Shown: positions 16,367 to 25,911, numbered from the stretch's first letter. The stretch is DNA of 64,000 nt from Chitinophaga sp. Cy-1792 (GCF_011752935.1 NZ_VWWO01000003.1:248001-312000); one strand, 5' to 3'. Notes: generated from the letters alone by a model not told the origin. Numbers and translations are program-made.

Positions 16367-16374
16367 CAAAGATA
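16367..16374 (-). promoter_or_regulatory. -7 box of the aminotransferase gene
   Basis: TATCTTTG on the minus strand, 26 bases before the chosen ATG. It decides the start, because a longer ORF reading would place the promoter inside the coding sequence. A TTG 23 bases further upstream is a loose -33 candidate. Confidence 0.55.
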
Positions 16375-16414
16375 GGTGAATTAGGGTTGTTACCATTCAA
16401 CTGTACTGCAAACA

Positions 16415-16447
16415 AAAAAGCCTTACAGACTATCTGTAAGGCTTTTT
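16415..16447 (-). terminator. Terminator after the DUF1573 gene
   Basis: A 15-bp perfect stem, 16415-16429 with 16433-16447, around CTA with A/T tracts on both sides. It lies just beyond the stop of the minus-strand DUF1573 gene and upstream of the aminotransferase promoter. Confidence 0.88.
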
Positions 16448-16468
16448 CTATAAGGAAAGATGTTAATC

Positions 16469-16873
16469 TTATTTGCTGGAAGGATTTCCTACTGTACCGG
16501 TCAGGTGCAATTCTTTATCCTGATCAACTCCTCTGAATTTAACCCAGATAGTTTTGCTTTGCTGGCCAAGGCTGCTCGCGTTATAGTTTGCAGTTACTTT
16601 ACCTTTTTTGCCAGGCAGGATTGGCTCAGTCGTCCATTTTGGAGTCGTGCAGCCGCAACTGGCTCTTGCCGCTTCAATTAAAACCGGTTCTTTAGAAATA
16701 TTGGTGAATTCGAAATCAACAGATACTGGCTTGTTCAGCTCGGTTTTGCCGAAATCAATAGATTCTTTAGCGAATTTTACTTTAGTGTCAACTTGTGCCG
16801 GCTGTTGATTTTGTGCCCACAGCGCAGTAGATACCAGTAATGTTGCAAATAGGGATAGAATAAACTTTTTCAT
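16469..16873 (-). CDS. Secreted DUF1573 protein
   Basis: A small exported protein of the DUF1573 family, common in Bacteroidota and of unknown function. It has 134 residues with a signal peptide (MKKFILSLFATLLVSTALWAQ) and one immunoglobulin-like (ASH/MSP-type) beta domain. The family signature CGCTTPKW is present at about residues 73-80. A TAAATTTG box (16942-16935) lies upstream. It has its own terminator, so it is probably monocistronic. Confidence 0.88.
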   Translation of the reverse strand: MKKFILSLFATLLVSTALWAQNQQPAQVDTKVKFAKESIDFGKTELNKPVSVDFEFTNISKEPVLIEAARASCGCTTPKWTTEPILPGKKGKVTANYNASSLGQQSKTIWVKFRGVDQDKELHLTGTVGNPSSK

Positions 16874-17027
16874 TTTTTATATTGGTTTTAAAAGCGACTG
16901 GTTAAAAAAAATTAATTTGTTGCTTGTTCCGTGACAAATTTACTGCCAAAAAGCATTTAATAGATTCGAATTTATTAAATTCTTATTAAAAAAATCAGAT
17001 TATTTTAAATGTAGATTTTAAGGGCAT

Positions 17028-17057
17028 TTTGCAACTGTATAATTAACCTTACTTTTG
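17028..17057 (+). promoter_or_regulatory. Promoter of the fused E1 dehydrogenase gene
   Basis: TTTTG (17028-17032), 17 bases, then TACTTTTG (17050-17057): this is the best full match in the window to the Bacteroidota TTTG/TAnnTTTG promoter. Transcription would start near 17063, about 12 bases before the ATG. Confidence 0.75.
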
Positions 17058-17074
17058 TACTTTAACCAAGAGGC

Positions 17075-19477
17075 ATGATAGAAAATAACGAACTCGCTAT
17101 GAATATAGAAAGCCGGTTGTCATTCGAAGAATTCCGTAAGGAGGTGTTACATGACTACAGGTTGGCCTGCGAAAGCAGAGAGGTTAGTCTGCTGGCCCGT
17201 AAGGAAGTACTTACAGGGAAAGCTAAGTTTGGCATTTTTGGAGATGGAAAGGAAATTGCGCAGATAGCGATGTCCAAATATTTTCAACCGGGGGACTTCC
17301 GCTCAGGTTACTACCGCGACCAAACCGTTGCATTTGCCACTGGTATAGCTACTCCTGAACAATTCTTTTCACAGCTTTATGCTGACCCTGATATTAACCA
17401 TGATCCCTTTTCCGGTGGTCGTCAGATGAACTCGCATTTTGCTACCCCAAACCTGGATAAAGACGGTAACTGGCTCAATCTCGCAGCAATGAAAAATTCT
17501 GCTGCTGATATGGCACCTACCGCCGGACAAATGCCCCGTTCCCTGGGATTGGCACTGGCTTCCAAGCTGTTCCGTAAAGTAGAGGAATTACATGATTTTA
17601 AAAACCTCTCCGACAATGGTAACGAAATCTGTTTCGCCACCATCGGGGATGCTTCTACTTCTGAAGGACATTTCTGGGAAACCATGAACGCCGCAGGGGT
17701 ACTGCAGGTGCCGCTGGCCGTATTCGTCTGGGATGATGGCTATGGTATCTCTGTACCACGTAAATATCAGACTACTAAAAATTCTATATCCGCAGCCCTG
17801 GAAGGTTTCCGCAAAACGGAAGGTACCAATGGCTTCGATATATACAATATCAAAGGCTGGGATTATGCCGGCATGTGTGAAGTACTGGAACCTGCTATCC
17901 GCAAGATCCGCGAAACACATACCCCTGCACTCTTCCACGTCGAAGAAATTACCCAACCCCAGGGGCACTCTACCAGCGGTTCCCACGAACGCTACAAAAG
18001 CAAGGAACGCCTGGCATGGGAAAAAGAGTTTGACTGTAACGCGAAAATGCGTTCCTGGATACTGGAAAATGCACTTGCCGACGAGGCTACCCTGGTAGAA
18101 ATCGAAGCGGCTGCCAAAACCACCGCTCAGGACGCCCGCAAGGCAGCCTGGGAAAAATACATTGCCCCTATTAAAAATGAAGTACAGCAATTTGTTAGCT
18201 ATGCCGCTCCTGTAGCCGATGTAGCTGGTGCAAATGCTGATTTCGTTCAGCAGGCGGTGCGTGATGTACAAATCAACCGTGAGCCTCAGCGCAAGGATAT
18301 CCTGAAAGCTGCTGCCAGCATCCTGGTAAGACATAAAAAATTACAGCAGGAGCCAGCAGTACAACAGCTGAAAGCATATTACGAGAGCTATCTCGCCAAA
18401 GAAAAAGAAAATTACAACACTGATCTGCATGCTTCCGGTGTGAATTCTGCCCTGAATGTACCGGTAGTACCTGCAACATACGAAGAAGAGGCTGTCACGC
18501 TGAATGGTTACGAAGTTCTGAATAAATACTTTGACCAGCTGTTTACCAATAACCCTAAAGTATTTGCTTTCGGGGAAGATGTTGGTAAAATCGGTGACGT
18601 AAACCAGGGCTTTGCCGGTTTACAGCAGAAACATGGCGGTTTCCGTATTGCCGACACCGGCATCCGTGAGCTCACCATCATGGGACAGGGGATTGGTATG
18701 GCATTGCGTGGCTTACGCCCGATCGCTGAAATCCAGTACCTGGATTACCTGCTGTATGGCCTGCAACCACTCAGTGATGATGTGGCTTCCCTGCAATACA
18801 GAACCAAAGGAAACATGCATTGCCCGATCATTGTGCGTACCCGTGGCCACCGCCTGGAAGGTATCTGGCACAGTGGTTCTCCAATGGGTATGATTATCAA
18901 TTCCCTGCGTGGACTGCACGTATGTGTTCCGCGTAATATGGTACAGGCTGCAGGTATGTACAATACGCTCCTGCAAGCTAATGAGCCTGCCCTGGTAATT
19001 GAATCACTGAATGGTTACCGCCTTAAAGAAAAATTACCTGCCAACCTGGAAACCTTTACTGTTCCTTTGGGAGAGCCGGAGATACTGAAATCCGGAGACG
19101 ATGTAACCATTGTTACCTACGGTTCCATGACCCGTATCGTGGAAGAAGCGGTGAATACCCTGGAAGAAATCGGTATTTCCTGCGAGGTGATTGATGTACA
19201 GACTTTACTGCCTTTCGATGTGAACCATTCTATTGTGAAGTCACTGCAGAAAACCAACCGCATTCTCTTTACAGATGAGGATGTGCCTGGTGGTGGAACG
19301 GCTTATATGTTCCAGCAGGTGATGGAAAATCAGGGTGGTTACCGCTGGCTGGATGTGGCACCGCGCACCCTCAGTGCACAGGCGCATCGCCCGGCCTATG
19401 GTTCTGACGGAGATTACTTCTCCAAGCCTAATCCGGAAGATATCGTTCGCGTGGTAACTGAAATGATGGAAGAATAG
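17075..19477 (+). CDS. Fused alpha/beta E1 subunit of a 2-oxoacid dehydrogenase complex
   Basis: A thiamine-diphosphate-dependent dehydrogenase, most like branched-chain 2-oxoacid (2-oxoisovalerate) dehydrogenase E1. The 800 residues combine the alpha subunit (about 20-350; ThDP/Mg motif GDASTSEG at 191-198 with DDGYGIS at 220-226) and the beta subunit (about 485-800; FAFGEDVG, PIAEIQYLDY, C-terminal transketolase domain with TIVTYGSMTRIVEEA). A linker region of about 130 residues joins them. The E2 and E3 genes are not adjacent. The promoter is strong and a terminator follows. An alternative ATG at 17099 removes eight residues. Confidence 0.92.
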   Translation: MIENNELAMNIESRLSFEEFRKEVLHDYRLACESREVSLLARKEVLTGKAKFGIFGDGKEIAQIAMSKYFQPGDFRSGYYRDQTVAFATGIATPEQFFSQLYADPDINHDPFSGGRQMNSHFATPNLDKDGNWLNLAAMKNSAADMAPTAGQMPRSLGLALASKLFRKVEELHDFKNLSDNGNEICFATIGDASTSEGHFWETMNAAGVLQVPLAVFVWDDGYGISVPRKYQTTKNSISAALEGFRKTEGTNGFDIYNIKGWDYAGMCEVLEPAIRKIRETHTPALFHVEEITQPQGHSTSGSHERYKSKERLAWEKEFDCNAKMRSWILENALADEATLVEIEAAAKTTAQDARKAAWEKYIAPIKNEVQQFVSYAAPVADVAGANADFVQQAVRDVQINREPQRKDILKAAASILVRHKKLQQEPAVQQLKAYYESYLAKEKENYNTDLHASGVNSALNVPVVPATYEEEAVTLNGYEVLNKYFDQLFTNNPKVFAFGEDVGKIGDVNQGFAGLQQKHGGFRIADTGIRELTIMGQGIGMALRGLRPIAEIQYLDYLLYGLQPLSDDVASLQYRTKGNMHCPIIVRTRGHRLEGIWHSGSPMGMIINSLRGLHVCVPRNMVQAAGMYNTLLQANEPALVIESLNGYRLKEKLPANLETFTVPLGEPEILKSGDDVTIVTYGSMTRIVEEAVNTLEEIGISCEVIDVQTLLPFDVNHSIVKSLQKTNRILFTDEDVPGGGTAYMFQQVMENQGGYRWLDVAPRTLSAQAHRPAYGSDGDYFSKPNPEDIVRVVTEMMEE

Positions 19478-19500
19478 CAGTCCTGCTGCTTTATGATACC

Positions 19501-19532
19501 AAGGCTGTCCCTACTCAGGGGCAGCCTTTTTT
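19501..19532 (+). terminator. Terminator after the E1 gene
   Basis: A 12-bp stem, 19501-19512 with 19517-19528 (one G-U), around ACTC and followed by six T residues. Its GGCTGTCCCTAC segment resembles the dispersed terminator family. Confidence 0.88.
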
Positions 19533-19826
19533 GTTGTCATGTAATTGCCATGCAGGTATAGCTGCCCGTAACGTATATTCCATACGGTTAGGGCTATACG
19601 CTCCGGTATATTTGACGTCTCTCTAAAACAACCTATGTCATTTCATCTTCATAAAATCCGTATAGTTTAAATTTTATAAATGTAAAAAGTACTTTTATTA
19701 CTGTTGAAACCCGTGAGTAATGGCATTGCCAGTTAAAACCAGTGAGCAAGTAACCCGAGACATTGATTTTCCTCAAAATCTGCATGGAGCACTTTTTCAA
19801 TATGCTAACCAAAATCCTCCACTCAC
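19533..19826. other. Long spacer upstream of the DUF3472-like lipoprotein gene
   Basis: Nearly 300 bases with no ORF of note. A perfect -7 box TATATTTG (19607-19614) would give a leader of about 200 nt; a weaker TACTTTTA occurs around 19688. No convincing terminator or riboswitch-like fold was seen. Confidence 0.45.
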
Positions 19827-21155
19827 ATGAAGCATTACCCTATTATTTTGCTCTGTATGGCCGCATTTATGAGCGCCTGCGCAAAATACAACAGCAGTGA
19901 ACTACTTAAAAATCAACAGATTAGTGCTGCATCAGACGCAAGCACCTTTGTAGCCACCACGGATACAGTAACCCTGTACAGCAATGGCTATGTATTTCCA
20001 AAGGACCAGAGCAACGGCTATGGGTCCATTTCTTCGACAGGATTAGGCGCCTGGACCGATTCTTCCGGGTTTTCAAGGGTTTATTTCTATCCGCAGGCGA
20101 CAGGTTCCATTTCTGTCTCAATCGTCGTAAAAGCCCCGTCCAATACGAATACATTGCGTATCAGACTGGATAGTTCAGGTACCACTTATAATGTAGTGGT
20201 CAACCAGACATCCAGCTATGTAACGCTCAATGTGGGCACCTTTAACATCAGCACAGCACAGTATCATTGCCTGGAAATCAAGGCTGTTACCAAAAACGGC
20301 ACTTATTTACCGGATGTGCAGGCCGTGATCATCAACAGTTCGCTGGGGTTGAAATACAATAAGAGCGTGTACAGGGGCGCACCTGCCACGCATCTGAATT
20401 ACCAGTACCCGGGAGATAGCGCTATCAGCTGGTTTTATACCGAAATAAATGTGCCTTCAGGCGCAGACCCGCTATACGCCTATTATATGACAAACGGATT
20501 CTGGGATGGGTACTTCGGGATACAGGTAAACAGTGCTACTGAAAGGCGTATCCTGTTTAGCATCTGGAGTAACTACAACACCAATGACCCGAATGAAATT
20601 CCGGCAGATTACGCCGTAACACTGGTCAGGAAAGGAACCGGCGTAACAGATAATGCCTTCGGTAATGAAGGATCCGGTGGACAAACCTACCTGGTGTTTC
20701 CGTGGGTGACAGGTAATACCTACAAAATGCTGGTACATGCGGAAGCATCAGGTACACATACCCTCTTTACCGCGTGGTATTTTGCACCGGAAAATAATGC
20801 CTGGAAGTTGCTCGCAGAATGGGACAAATCCAAAACCAATGGCCAGTTGCTGGGCGGACTTTATTCCTTTGTGGAAAACTTTGGCAGCAATGGAAGTGAT
20901 TATTTCAAGGCGAGATATGGCAACCAGTGGGTGTGTACAAAGAATGGCAATTGGATAGAAGTCACCAAAGCCAGTTTCAGTACAACAGCCAGCGACGCCG
21001 TTCATCAACGATATGACGAAGGTGGCGGTATTGAAAATAATATGATGTACATGTATAGCGGTGGGTTCAGACAGGTAGGAAACAGTGTGGGTGTCACCTA
21101 TACACGACCATCTTCCGGCACTGCGCCTGCTGTTAATTTCAGCACATTACCATAA
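19827..21155 (+). CDS. Probable DUF3472/DUF5077-type lipoprotein
   Basis: An exported lipoprotein of 442 residues: signal peptide with lipobox MSAC and acylated Cys at residue 18. The N-terminal part (about 45-170) is a beta-sandwich region resembling DUF5077; the rest matches the style of DUF3472 (GSGGQTYLVFPWVTGNTYKMLVHAEA, then a repeated WYFAPENNAWKLLAEWDK section). In Bacteroidota such proteins often sit near polysaccharide-use genes, but none are adjacent here. Enzymatic function is unknown. Family assignment is from memory of the motif pattern. Confidence 0.7.
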   Translation: MKHYPIILLCMAAFMSACAKYNSSELLKNQQISAASDASTFVATTDTVTLYSNGYVFPKDQSNGYGSISSTGLGAWTDSSGFSRVYFYPQATGSISVSIVVKAPSNTNTLRIRLDSSGTTYNVVVNQTSSYVTLNVGTFNISTAQYHCLEIKAVTKNGTYLPDVQAVIINSSLGLKYNKSVYRGAPATHLNYQYPGDSAISWFYTEINVPSGADPLYAYYMTNGFWDGYFGIQVNSATERRILFSIWSNYNTNDPNEIPADYAVTLVRKGTGVTDNAFGNEGSGGQTYLVFPWVTGNTYKMLVHAEASGTHTLFTAWYFAPENNAWKLLAEWDKSKTNGQLLGGLYSFVENFGSNGSDYFKARYGNQWVCTKNGNWIEVTKASFSTTASDAVHQRYDEGGGIENNMMYMYSGGFRQVGNSVGVTYTRPSSGTAPAVNFSTLP

Positions 21156-21210
21156 AGTATTTAATGTTTTAGCGTGCTCCATGTGGCAGATAATAGCTGC
21201 CAGAATAGAC

Positions 21211-21253
21211 GAAGCCACTACATAGCATATTAAAGTGCATATGTGGTGGCTTC
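21211..21253 (+). terminator. Terminator after the DUF3472-like gene
   Basis: A 14-bp stem (21211-21224 with 21240-21253, one G-U) around 15 bases, followed by TTTATGATT. Moderate T-tract. Confidence 0.7.
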
Positions 21254-21340
21254 TTTATGATTAAACAGTTCCGGGCTAAGGCCCAATTAGTTTATGGCGT
21301 AGCAAATGTCAGGGAATAAACCATTACAGAAAACTATAGG

Positions 21341-21356
21341 AACGTTAATTAACGTT
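21341..21356. promoter_or_regulatory. Perfect 16-bp palindrome upstream of the hydroxyacid dehydrogenase gene
   Basis: AACGTTAATTAACGTT is identical on both strands. In an intergenic region upstream of a metabolic gene this is a plausible operator. No regulator gene is adjacent. Confidence 0.4.
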
Positions 21357-21463
21357 TTGTTCATCTGGAGCAGGTTTCAGGGGAATAACTCCCATAGAGA
21401 TAAAAGCTTTTGTAAAGAATCCGCGATATTTGAAGAAATAGTAGCAGATAAAAATTTACAGAG

Positions 21464-22420
21464 ATGAAGAATATAGTTGTTTTGGACGGTTACACGCTGA
21501 ATCCCGGAGATTTAAGCTGGGCAGGACTTCAGGCATTGGGAAACGTAACTATTTACGATCGTACGCCGGAAGAACTGGTAGTGGAGCGTGCAAAGGATGC
21601 AGCGATAGTATTAACGAATAAATCATTGCTGAGCGCTGCCAGTATTGCACAATTACCCCATCTGGAGTACATCGGTGTTATTGCGACAGGTTATAATGTA
21701 GTGGATGTAGCAGCAGCTAAGGCCAGGAATATAGTGGTGACCAATGTGCCGGCATATAGCACCACCGCCGTGGCGCAACTAACTTTTGCTTTGATATTGG
21801 AGCTTTGTCACCATGTGGGAGCACACGCTGCTGCGGTAAGCGAAGGGCGTTGGGCGAATAGCGTGGATTTTTCTTTCTGGGATTATCCTTTGGTAGAACT
21901 GGAAGGAAAGACATTGGGCATTGTTGGGCTTGGGCAGATCGGGCAGGCGGTAGCGCGACTGGGGCTGGCTTTTGGCATGAAGGTAATTGCACATCATAAG
22001 CATCCGGAGCGGGATAAGATGGATGGTGTTACGTTTACTGATATGGCCACCTGTTTCAGGGAAGCCGATGTGGTGTCGTTGCATACGCCTATGAGTGCGG
22101 CGAATAAGGAATTTGTGAATGCTGCTTTATTGTCAACGATGAAGCGGACCGCATTTCTGATTAATACAAGCAGGGGAGGACTGATTCAGGAGCAGGACCT
22201 TGCGGATGCTTTGCGCAATGGGGTGCTTGCAGGTGCGGGGCTGGATGTCTTGTCGGTGGAGCCGCCGCGTGAGGGTAATCCTTTAATTGGGAGTCCGAAC
22301 GTTTTTATTACGCCTCATATTGCCTGGGCGACTTCAGACGCAAGGAAGAGGTTGTTAAACAAAGTAATAGAAAACCTTGACGCATTTTTGTCTGGAAGGG
22401 CGCAAAATGTCGTATCCTAA
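21464..22420 (+). CDS. D-2-hydroxyacid dehydrogenase (hydroxypyruvate/glycerate type)
   Basis: An NAD(P)-dependent D-2-hydroxyacid dehydrogenase of 318 residues. The nucleotide-binding motif GIVGLGQIGQAVARLG is at about 147-162. Catalytic residues are visible: Arg in INTSRGGLI, Glu in LSVEPPREGNP and His in ITPHIAWAT. The sequence resembles bacterial glycerate/hydroxypyruvate reductases (short form, no ACT domain). It stands alone between two terminators. The true substrate cannot be assigned from sequence. Confidence 0.9.
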   Translation: MKNIVVLDGYTLNPGDLSWAGLQALGNVTIYDRTPEELVVERAKDAAIVLTNKSLLSAASIAQLPHLEYIGVIATGYNVVDVAAAKARNIVVTNVPAYSTTAVAQLTFALILELCHHVGAHAAAVSEGRWANSVDFSFWDYPLVELEGKTLGIVGLGQIGQAVARLGLAFGMKVIAHHKHPERDKMDGVTFTDMATCFREADVVSLHTPMSAANKEFVNAALLSTMKRTAFLINTSRGGLIQEQDLADALRNGVLAGAGLDVLSVEPPREGNPLIGSPNVFITPHIAWATSDARKRLLNKVIENLDAFLSGRAQNVVS

Positions 22421-22445
22421 ACATATTTCTTGTATTTAATAAAAT

Positions 22446-22493
22446 GCATAGATGATGAAGTCTGTTTATTATACTTCATATCTATGCGTTTTT
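22446..22493 (+). terminator. Terminator after the hydroxyacid dehydrogenase gene
   Basis: GCATAGAT (22446-22453) pairs with ATCTATGC (22480-22487), and after an internal bulge GAAGT (22457-22461) pairs with ACTTC (22473-22477); a run of six T follows. Confidence 0.85.
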
Positions 22494-22700
22494 TATTGTT
22501 TTATAAGTAGATATAGATATACTGCTATATAATTTCATAATTGAACAAAATGAACAGCAGCGGTGTAAAATGAATGAAAAGATTGATTGCAGAACCATTT
22601 CTAAATCGGTACTTTGAATAAACGTAAAAAATACCCCTTGCTAATTGGGTAGCCCAAAGTCAATCGCGGAATAACATTGTTACTTTAAAATCTATCTAAA

Positions 22701-23462
22701 ATGAAACCGACCGTTTTATTGGTAGAAGATGACCAGTTCTTTGCCAAAGTAGTGAAACGACATATCGAGAAAGCCGGCTACGAGGTTCTTTATTGTTCAG
22801 ATGGCCAGGCAGGTTGGGAAACCTTTCTTGCCAGAGATATCGACCTTTGCGTATTAGATGTTGTAATGCCCAAAAAAGACGGATTTGAACTTACTTGTGA
22901 CATCCGTAAAGTAAATCAGAATGTACCTATTCTGATCACTTCTTCCAGGTATATGGAGCAGGATCGTATGCAGGGATTTGAATCCGGTGCGGATGATTAT
23001 ATTGTGAAGCCTTTCAACATCCAGGAATTCCTGATGCGGATGGAGGTTTTTATCAAAAGGGCCAGGCTGTTACGCAGTGAGAAGAAAGTAACCTACCAGG
23101 TAGGTAATTTAAGGTTTGATTATCCGCAATGTAATGTGGCGGTGGTCGTAGATGATCCTGATTCTACCCCGGATAATCCTAAGAAGATTGAGGCGATGAA
23201 CATGCAGCTTCCGCCGAAAGAATCTGATCTGTTGAAATATCTCTGTGAGAATCCTAATAAAAAGCTTAAAAGAGACCAGATAATGTCCTGTGTATGGGAT
23301 GGTGATGAAACCTATACAAAGCGTACGATGGATGTCTATCTGACCCGTTTACGCCGGTATATAGCCCCGGATCCAACCCTCAGTGTGGAAACCTATCATG
23401 GCAAAGGAATTATGTTCATTGCCAATGAAACCACCAGGACAGAAGAAATTGTCAAGGCCTGA
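22701..23462 (+). CDS. OmpR-family response regulator, orphan
   Basis: A two-component response regulator of 253 residues. The receiver domain (1-120) has the acidic cluster EDD at 9-11, the phospho-acceptor Asp53 (LCVLDVVMPKKDGFEL) and the conserved Lys in YIVKPF. A winged-helix DNA-binding domain (about 150-245) contains LPPKESDLLKYLCENPNK and YTKRTMDVYLTRLRRYI. No histidine kinase lies next to it, so its partner must be elsewhere. It is followed by a bidirectional terminator shared with yebC. Confidence 0.95.
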   Translation: MKPTVLLVEDDQFFAKVVKRHIEKAGYEVLYCSDGQAGWETFLARDIDLCVLDVVMPKKDGFELTCDIRKVNQNVPILITSSRYMEQDRMQGFESGADDYIVKPFNIQEFLMRMEVFIKRARLLRSEKKVTYQVGNLRFDYPQCNVAVVVDDPDSTPDNPKKIEAMNMQLPPKESDLLKYLCENPNKKLKRDQIMSCVWDGDETYTKRTMDVYLTRLRRYIAPDPTLSVETYHGKGIMFIANETTRTEEIVKA

Positions 23463-23502
23463 TACACCTACACTATTGGCTGCTTACTATCCGTTGAAAC
23501 TA

Positions 23503-23536
23503 AAAAGGTCCTGCCATTACAGCAGGACCTTTTCTT
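23503..23536. terminator. Bidirectional terminator between the response regulator and yebC
   Basis: A 12-bp stem, 23503-23514 with 23522-23533, around seven bases, with A-run before and T-run after, so it can serve both convergent genes. Confidence 0.88.
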
Positions 23537-23551
23537 TATGGTATTTTGTAC

Positions 23552-24262
23552 TTACTTCAGATTGTGGAAAACCTGCTGAACGTCATCGTCCTGCTCCAGG
23601 CGATCAACGAGCTCAAGCACTTCTTTTGCCTGTTCTTCAGACAGTTCAACAGTGTTTGCAGGGATACGTTTCAGTTCTGAGCTGATAACTTCCAGGCCTT
23701 TATCTTCCAGCGCTTTAGACATATTACCGAATTCAGTAAATGCAGCACGAACGATAATATTGCCTTCAGCATCTTCTCCAATTTCTTCCAGACCGAAGTC
23801 GATCAGTTCCAGTTCCAGTTCTTCCAGGTCCTGACCAGCATTTTTCACTTTGAATTCACCTACACGGTTGAACATGAATGCTACGGATCCACTGTTACCA
23901 AGCGTACCGCCGCATTTGTTGAAGTGCATACGCACGTTGGCAACAGTACGGGTGGTGTTATCAGTAGCAGTATCTACCATGATGGCGATACCGTGTGGAG
24001 CATATCCTTCATATACAACTTCCTCATAATCTGTCTTGTCTTTACCCATTGCACGCTTGATAGCAGCATCAACACGGTCTTTCGGCATGTTAACTGCCTT
24101 TGCGTTCACGATGCAGCGACGAAGTGCAGGGTTATTGTCAGGGTCAGGTCCAGCGGCCTTTACGGCGATTGCTATGTCCTTACCAACTCTGGTAAACTGT
24201 TTTGCCATCCTGTCCCAGCGGGCAAACATGGTGGATTTACGAACTTCAAATATTCTTCCCAT
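23552..24262 (-). CDS. yebC: YebC/PmpR family protein
   Basis: A conserved protein of the YebC/PmpR (TACO1) family, described as a DNA-binding regulator and more recently as a translation factor for difficult peptide sequences. It has 236 residues; the N-terminus [19 protein letters not shown] and the [15 protein letters not shown] and [15 protein letters not shown] segments are diagnostic, with the acidic C-terminal region intact. It is divergent or convergent to unrelated neighbours, so context adds nothing. Confidence 0.95.
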   Translation of the reverse strand: MGRIFEVRKSTMFARWDRMAKQFTRVGKDIAIAVKAAGPDPDNNPALRRCIVNAKAVNMPKDRVDAAIKRAMGKDKTDYEEVVYEGYAPHGIAIMVDTATDNTTRTVANVRMHFNKCGGTLGNSGSVAFMFNRVGEFKVKNAGQDLEELELELIDFGLEEIGEDAEGNIIVRAAFTEFGNMSKALEDKGLEVISSELKRIPANTVELSEEQAKEVLELVDRLEQDDDVQQVFHNLK

Positions 24263-24344
24263 TGGAGCGGTATCTTATGTTGGATCTTTAAAATAATCCA
24301 CAAATTTAAGCTAATCCTGCAAAGTAATGAAATCATCAAAAGGA

Positions 24345-25844
24345 TTATTCCATCAGCTTACGGGCCTTACTATGTTTCACACTATAGTTGAAGTAGATGA
24401 TAAATCCGATACCCAGCCATACGAACAGGCGGGTCCAGTTTTCCAGGCCAAGACTAACGATCATGGTCAGGCAGAACAGTGCGCCGAGGATAGGAACAAT
24501 CGGTACCCAAGGTGTTTTGAAGGCACGTGGTACTTCCGGATTGGTTTTTCTCATCACAATAACCCCAATGCACACCAATACGAAGGCGAACAGTGTACCG
24601 ATACTGGTCATATCACCTACTACGCTGTCTGGCACGAAGGCAGCAAACAGGGTAGTGAATACGAAGAACATCCACTGTGAGCGGTAAGGAGTACGGTATT
24701 TAGGGTGCAGTTTTGCGAATACAGGAGGAACCAGTCCGTCGTTACTCATAGAGTAGAATACGCGGGTCTGGCCCAGCAGCATTACCAGGATCACAGAGCT
24801 GAAACCAGCAAGGATCGCAACGGTGATGAAGGTAGATAACCAGCCATAGCTTGCAGGCATGTAAGTATCGATCGCATAGGCAACTGACGCTTCGCCACCG
24901 GCCCTGGTGAAATCTTTATATGGTGCAATACCAGTTAAAACGTAAGAGAAGAGGATGTACAGTGCTGTACAGATAACCAGGGAAACGAGGATACCAATAG
25001 GCATGTTTCTCTTTGGATTCTTGGTTTCCTGCGCGGCAGTAGATACCGCATCGAAGCCGATAAACGCAAAGAATACAACACCTGCACCTCTGAGCACCCC
25101 GGCCCAGCCGTGGTTCCAGAAGTTGGAATAATCCACTACCTGGCCATTGTGCATGGTAACAGTACCAGCATCAGCTGCGATAGTGAAAGGTGTGTGGTTA
25201 GCCGGATTGATAAACTGCCATCCGCAGAAGATAAATAACATTACGATCGCAACTTTCGTAATTACGATAATGTTATTAACAATGGCTGAACCGGAGATCC
25301 CGCGTACCAGCAGCATTGTCATCAGTAACAGAATGAAGACAGACGGTAAGTTCATAATACCATGAACACCGGCATCGCTTACTTCAAATGGGCTGTGCGA
25401 CCATTCATAAGGAATGGATATCCCAACGCTCTTCACAAGTAATTTGTTGAGGTACTGCGACCATCCGATGGCTACCGTGGCGGCTCCCAGTGCATATTCC
25501 AGCACGAGGTCCCATCCGATGATCCAGGCAATAAATTCTCCGAGAGTGGCATAAGAATAGGTATAGGCACTACCTGCGATCGGAATCATAGAGGCAAATT
25601 CGGCATAGCATAATCCGGCAAGGGCGCAGCCAATGGCAGCGATGATGAAGGATATTGTTACAGCCGGGCCAGCATGCTGACCAGCAGCGGCCGCAGTTCT
25701 AACGAATAAACCAGCACCAATGATAGCACCGATTCCCAGCGCGATTAATGATCCTGCTCCAAGCGTTCTTTTGAGACCCTTCTCTGAATCAGAAGCTTCC
25801 GAAAGTAATACAGACAGTTGTTTCTTGGCAAATAGTTTGCTCAT
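24345..25844 (-). CDS. APC-family amino-acid permease (CAT-like)
   Basis: An inner-membrane amino-acid transporter of 499 residues with 12 or more transmembrane segments. The first helix has the substrate-binding glycine-rich stretch LIALGIGAIIGAGLFVRTA, and AEFASMIPIAGSAYTYSYATLGE matches helix 3 of the cationic amino-acid transporter group. The substrate is probably a cationic or neutral amino acid. A perfect -7 box TATATTTG (25911-25904 on the minus strand) lies 60 bases before the start. Confidence 0.9.
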   Translation of the reverse strand: MSKLFAKKQLSVLLSEASDSEKGLKRTLGAGSLIALGIGAIIGAGLFVRTAAAAGQHAGPAVTISFIIAAIGCALAGLCYAEFASMIPIAGSAYTYSYATLGEFIAWIIGWDLVLEYALGAATVAIGWSQYLNKLLVKSVGISIPYEWSHSPFEVSDAGVHGIMNLPSVFILLLMTMLLVRGISGSAIVNNIIVITKVAIVMLFIFCGWQFINPANHTPFTIAADAGTVTMHNGQVVDYSNFWNHGWAGVLRGAGVVFFAFIGFDAVSTAAQETKNPKRNMPIGILVSLVICTALYILFSYVLTGIAPYKDFTRAGGEASVAYAIDTYMPASYGWLSTFITVAILAGFSSVILVMLLGQTRVFYSMSNDGLVPPVFAKLHPKYRTPYRSQWMFFVFTTLFAAFVPDSVVGDMTSIGTLFAFVLVCIGVIVMRKTNPEVPRAFKTPWVPIVPILGALFCLTMIVSLGLENWTRLFVWLGIGFIIYFNYSVKHSKARKLME

Positions 25845-25903
25845 AAGCCAATTAGTGGTTGATTGTTTTAAGGTAGATTTGTTTGTTGTTGATTGTTAGT
25901 CGC

Positions 25904-25911
25904 CAAATATA
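25904..25911 (-). promoter_or_regulatory. -7 box of the amino-acid permease gene
   Basis: TATATTTG on the minus strand, 60 bases upstream of the permease ATG. The -33 element is not clear. Confidence 0.45.

Larger units (their letters stand above)
21156..21463. other. Spacer with a terminator and a 16-bp palindrome
   Basis: The 308-base spacer contains a terminator-like hairpin (21211-21253), then a perfect palindrome AACGTTAATTAACGTT (21341-21356) about 108 bases before the next start codon. I see no exact -7 box before the dehydrogenase gene. Confidence 0.6.
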
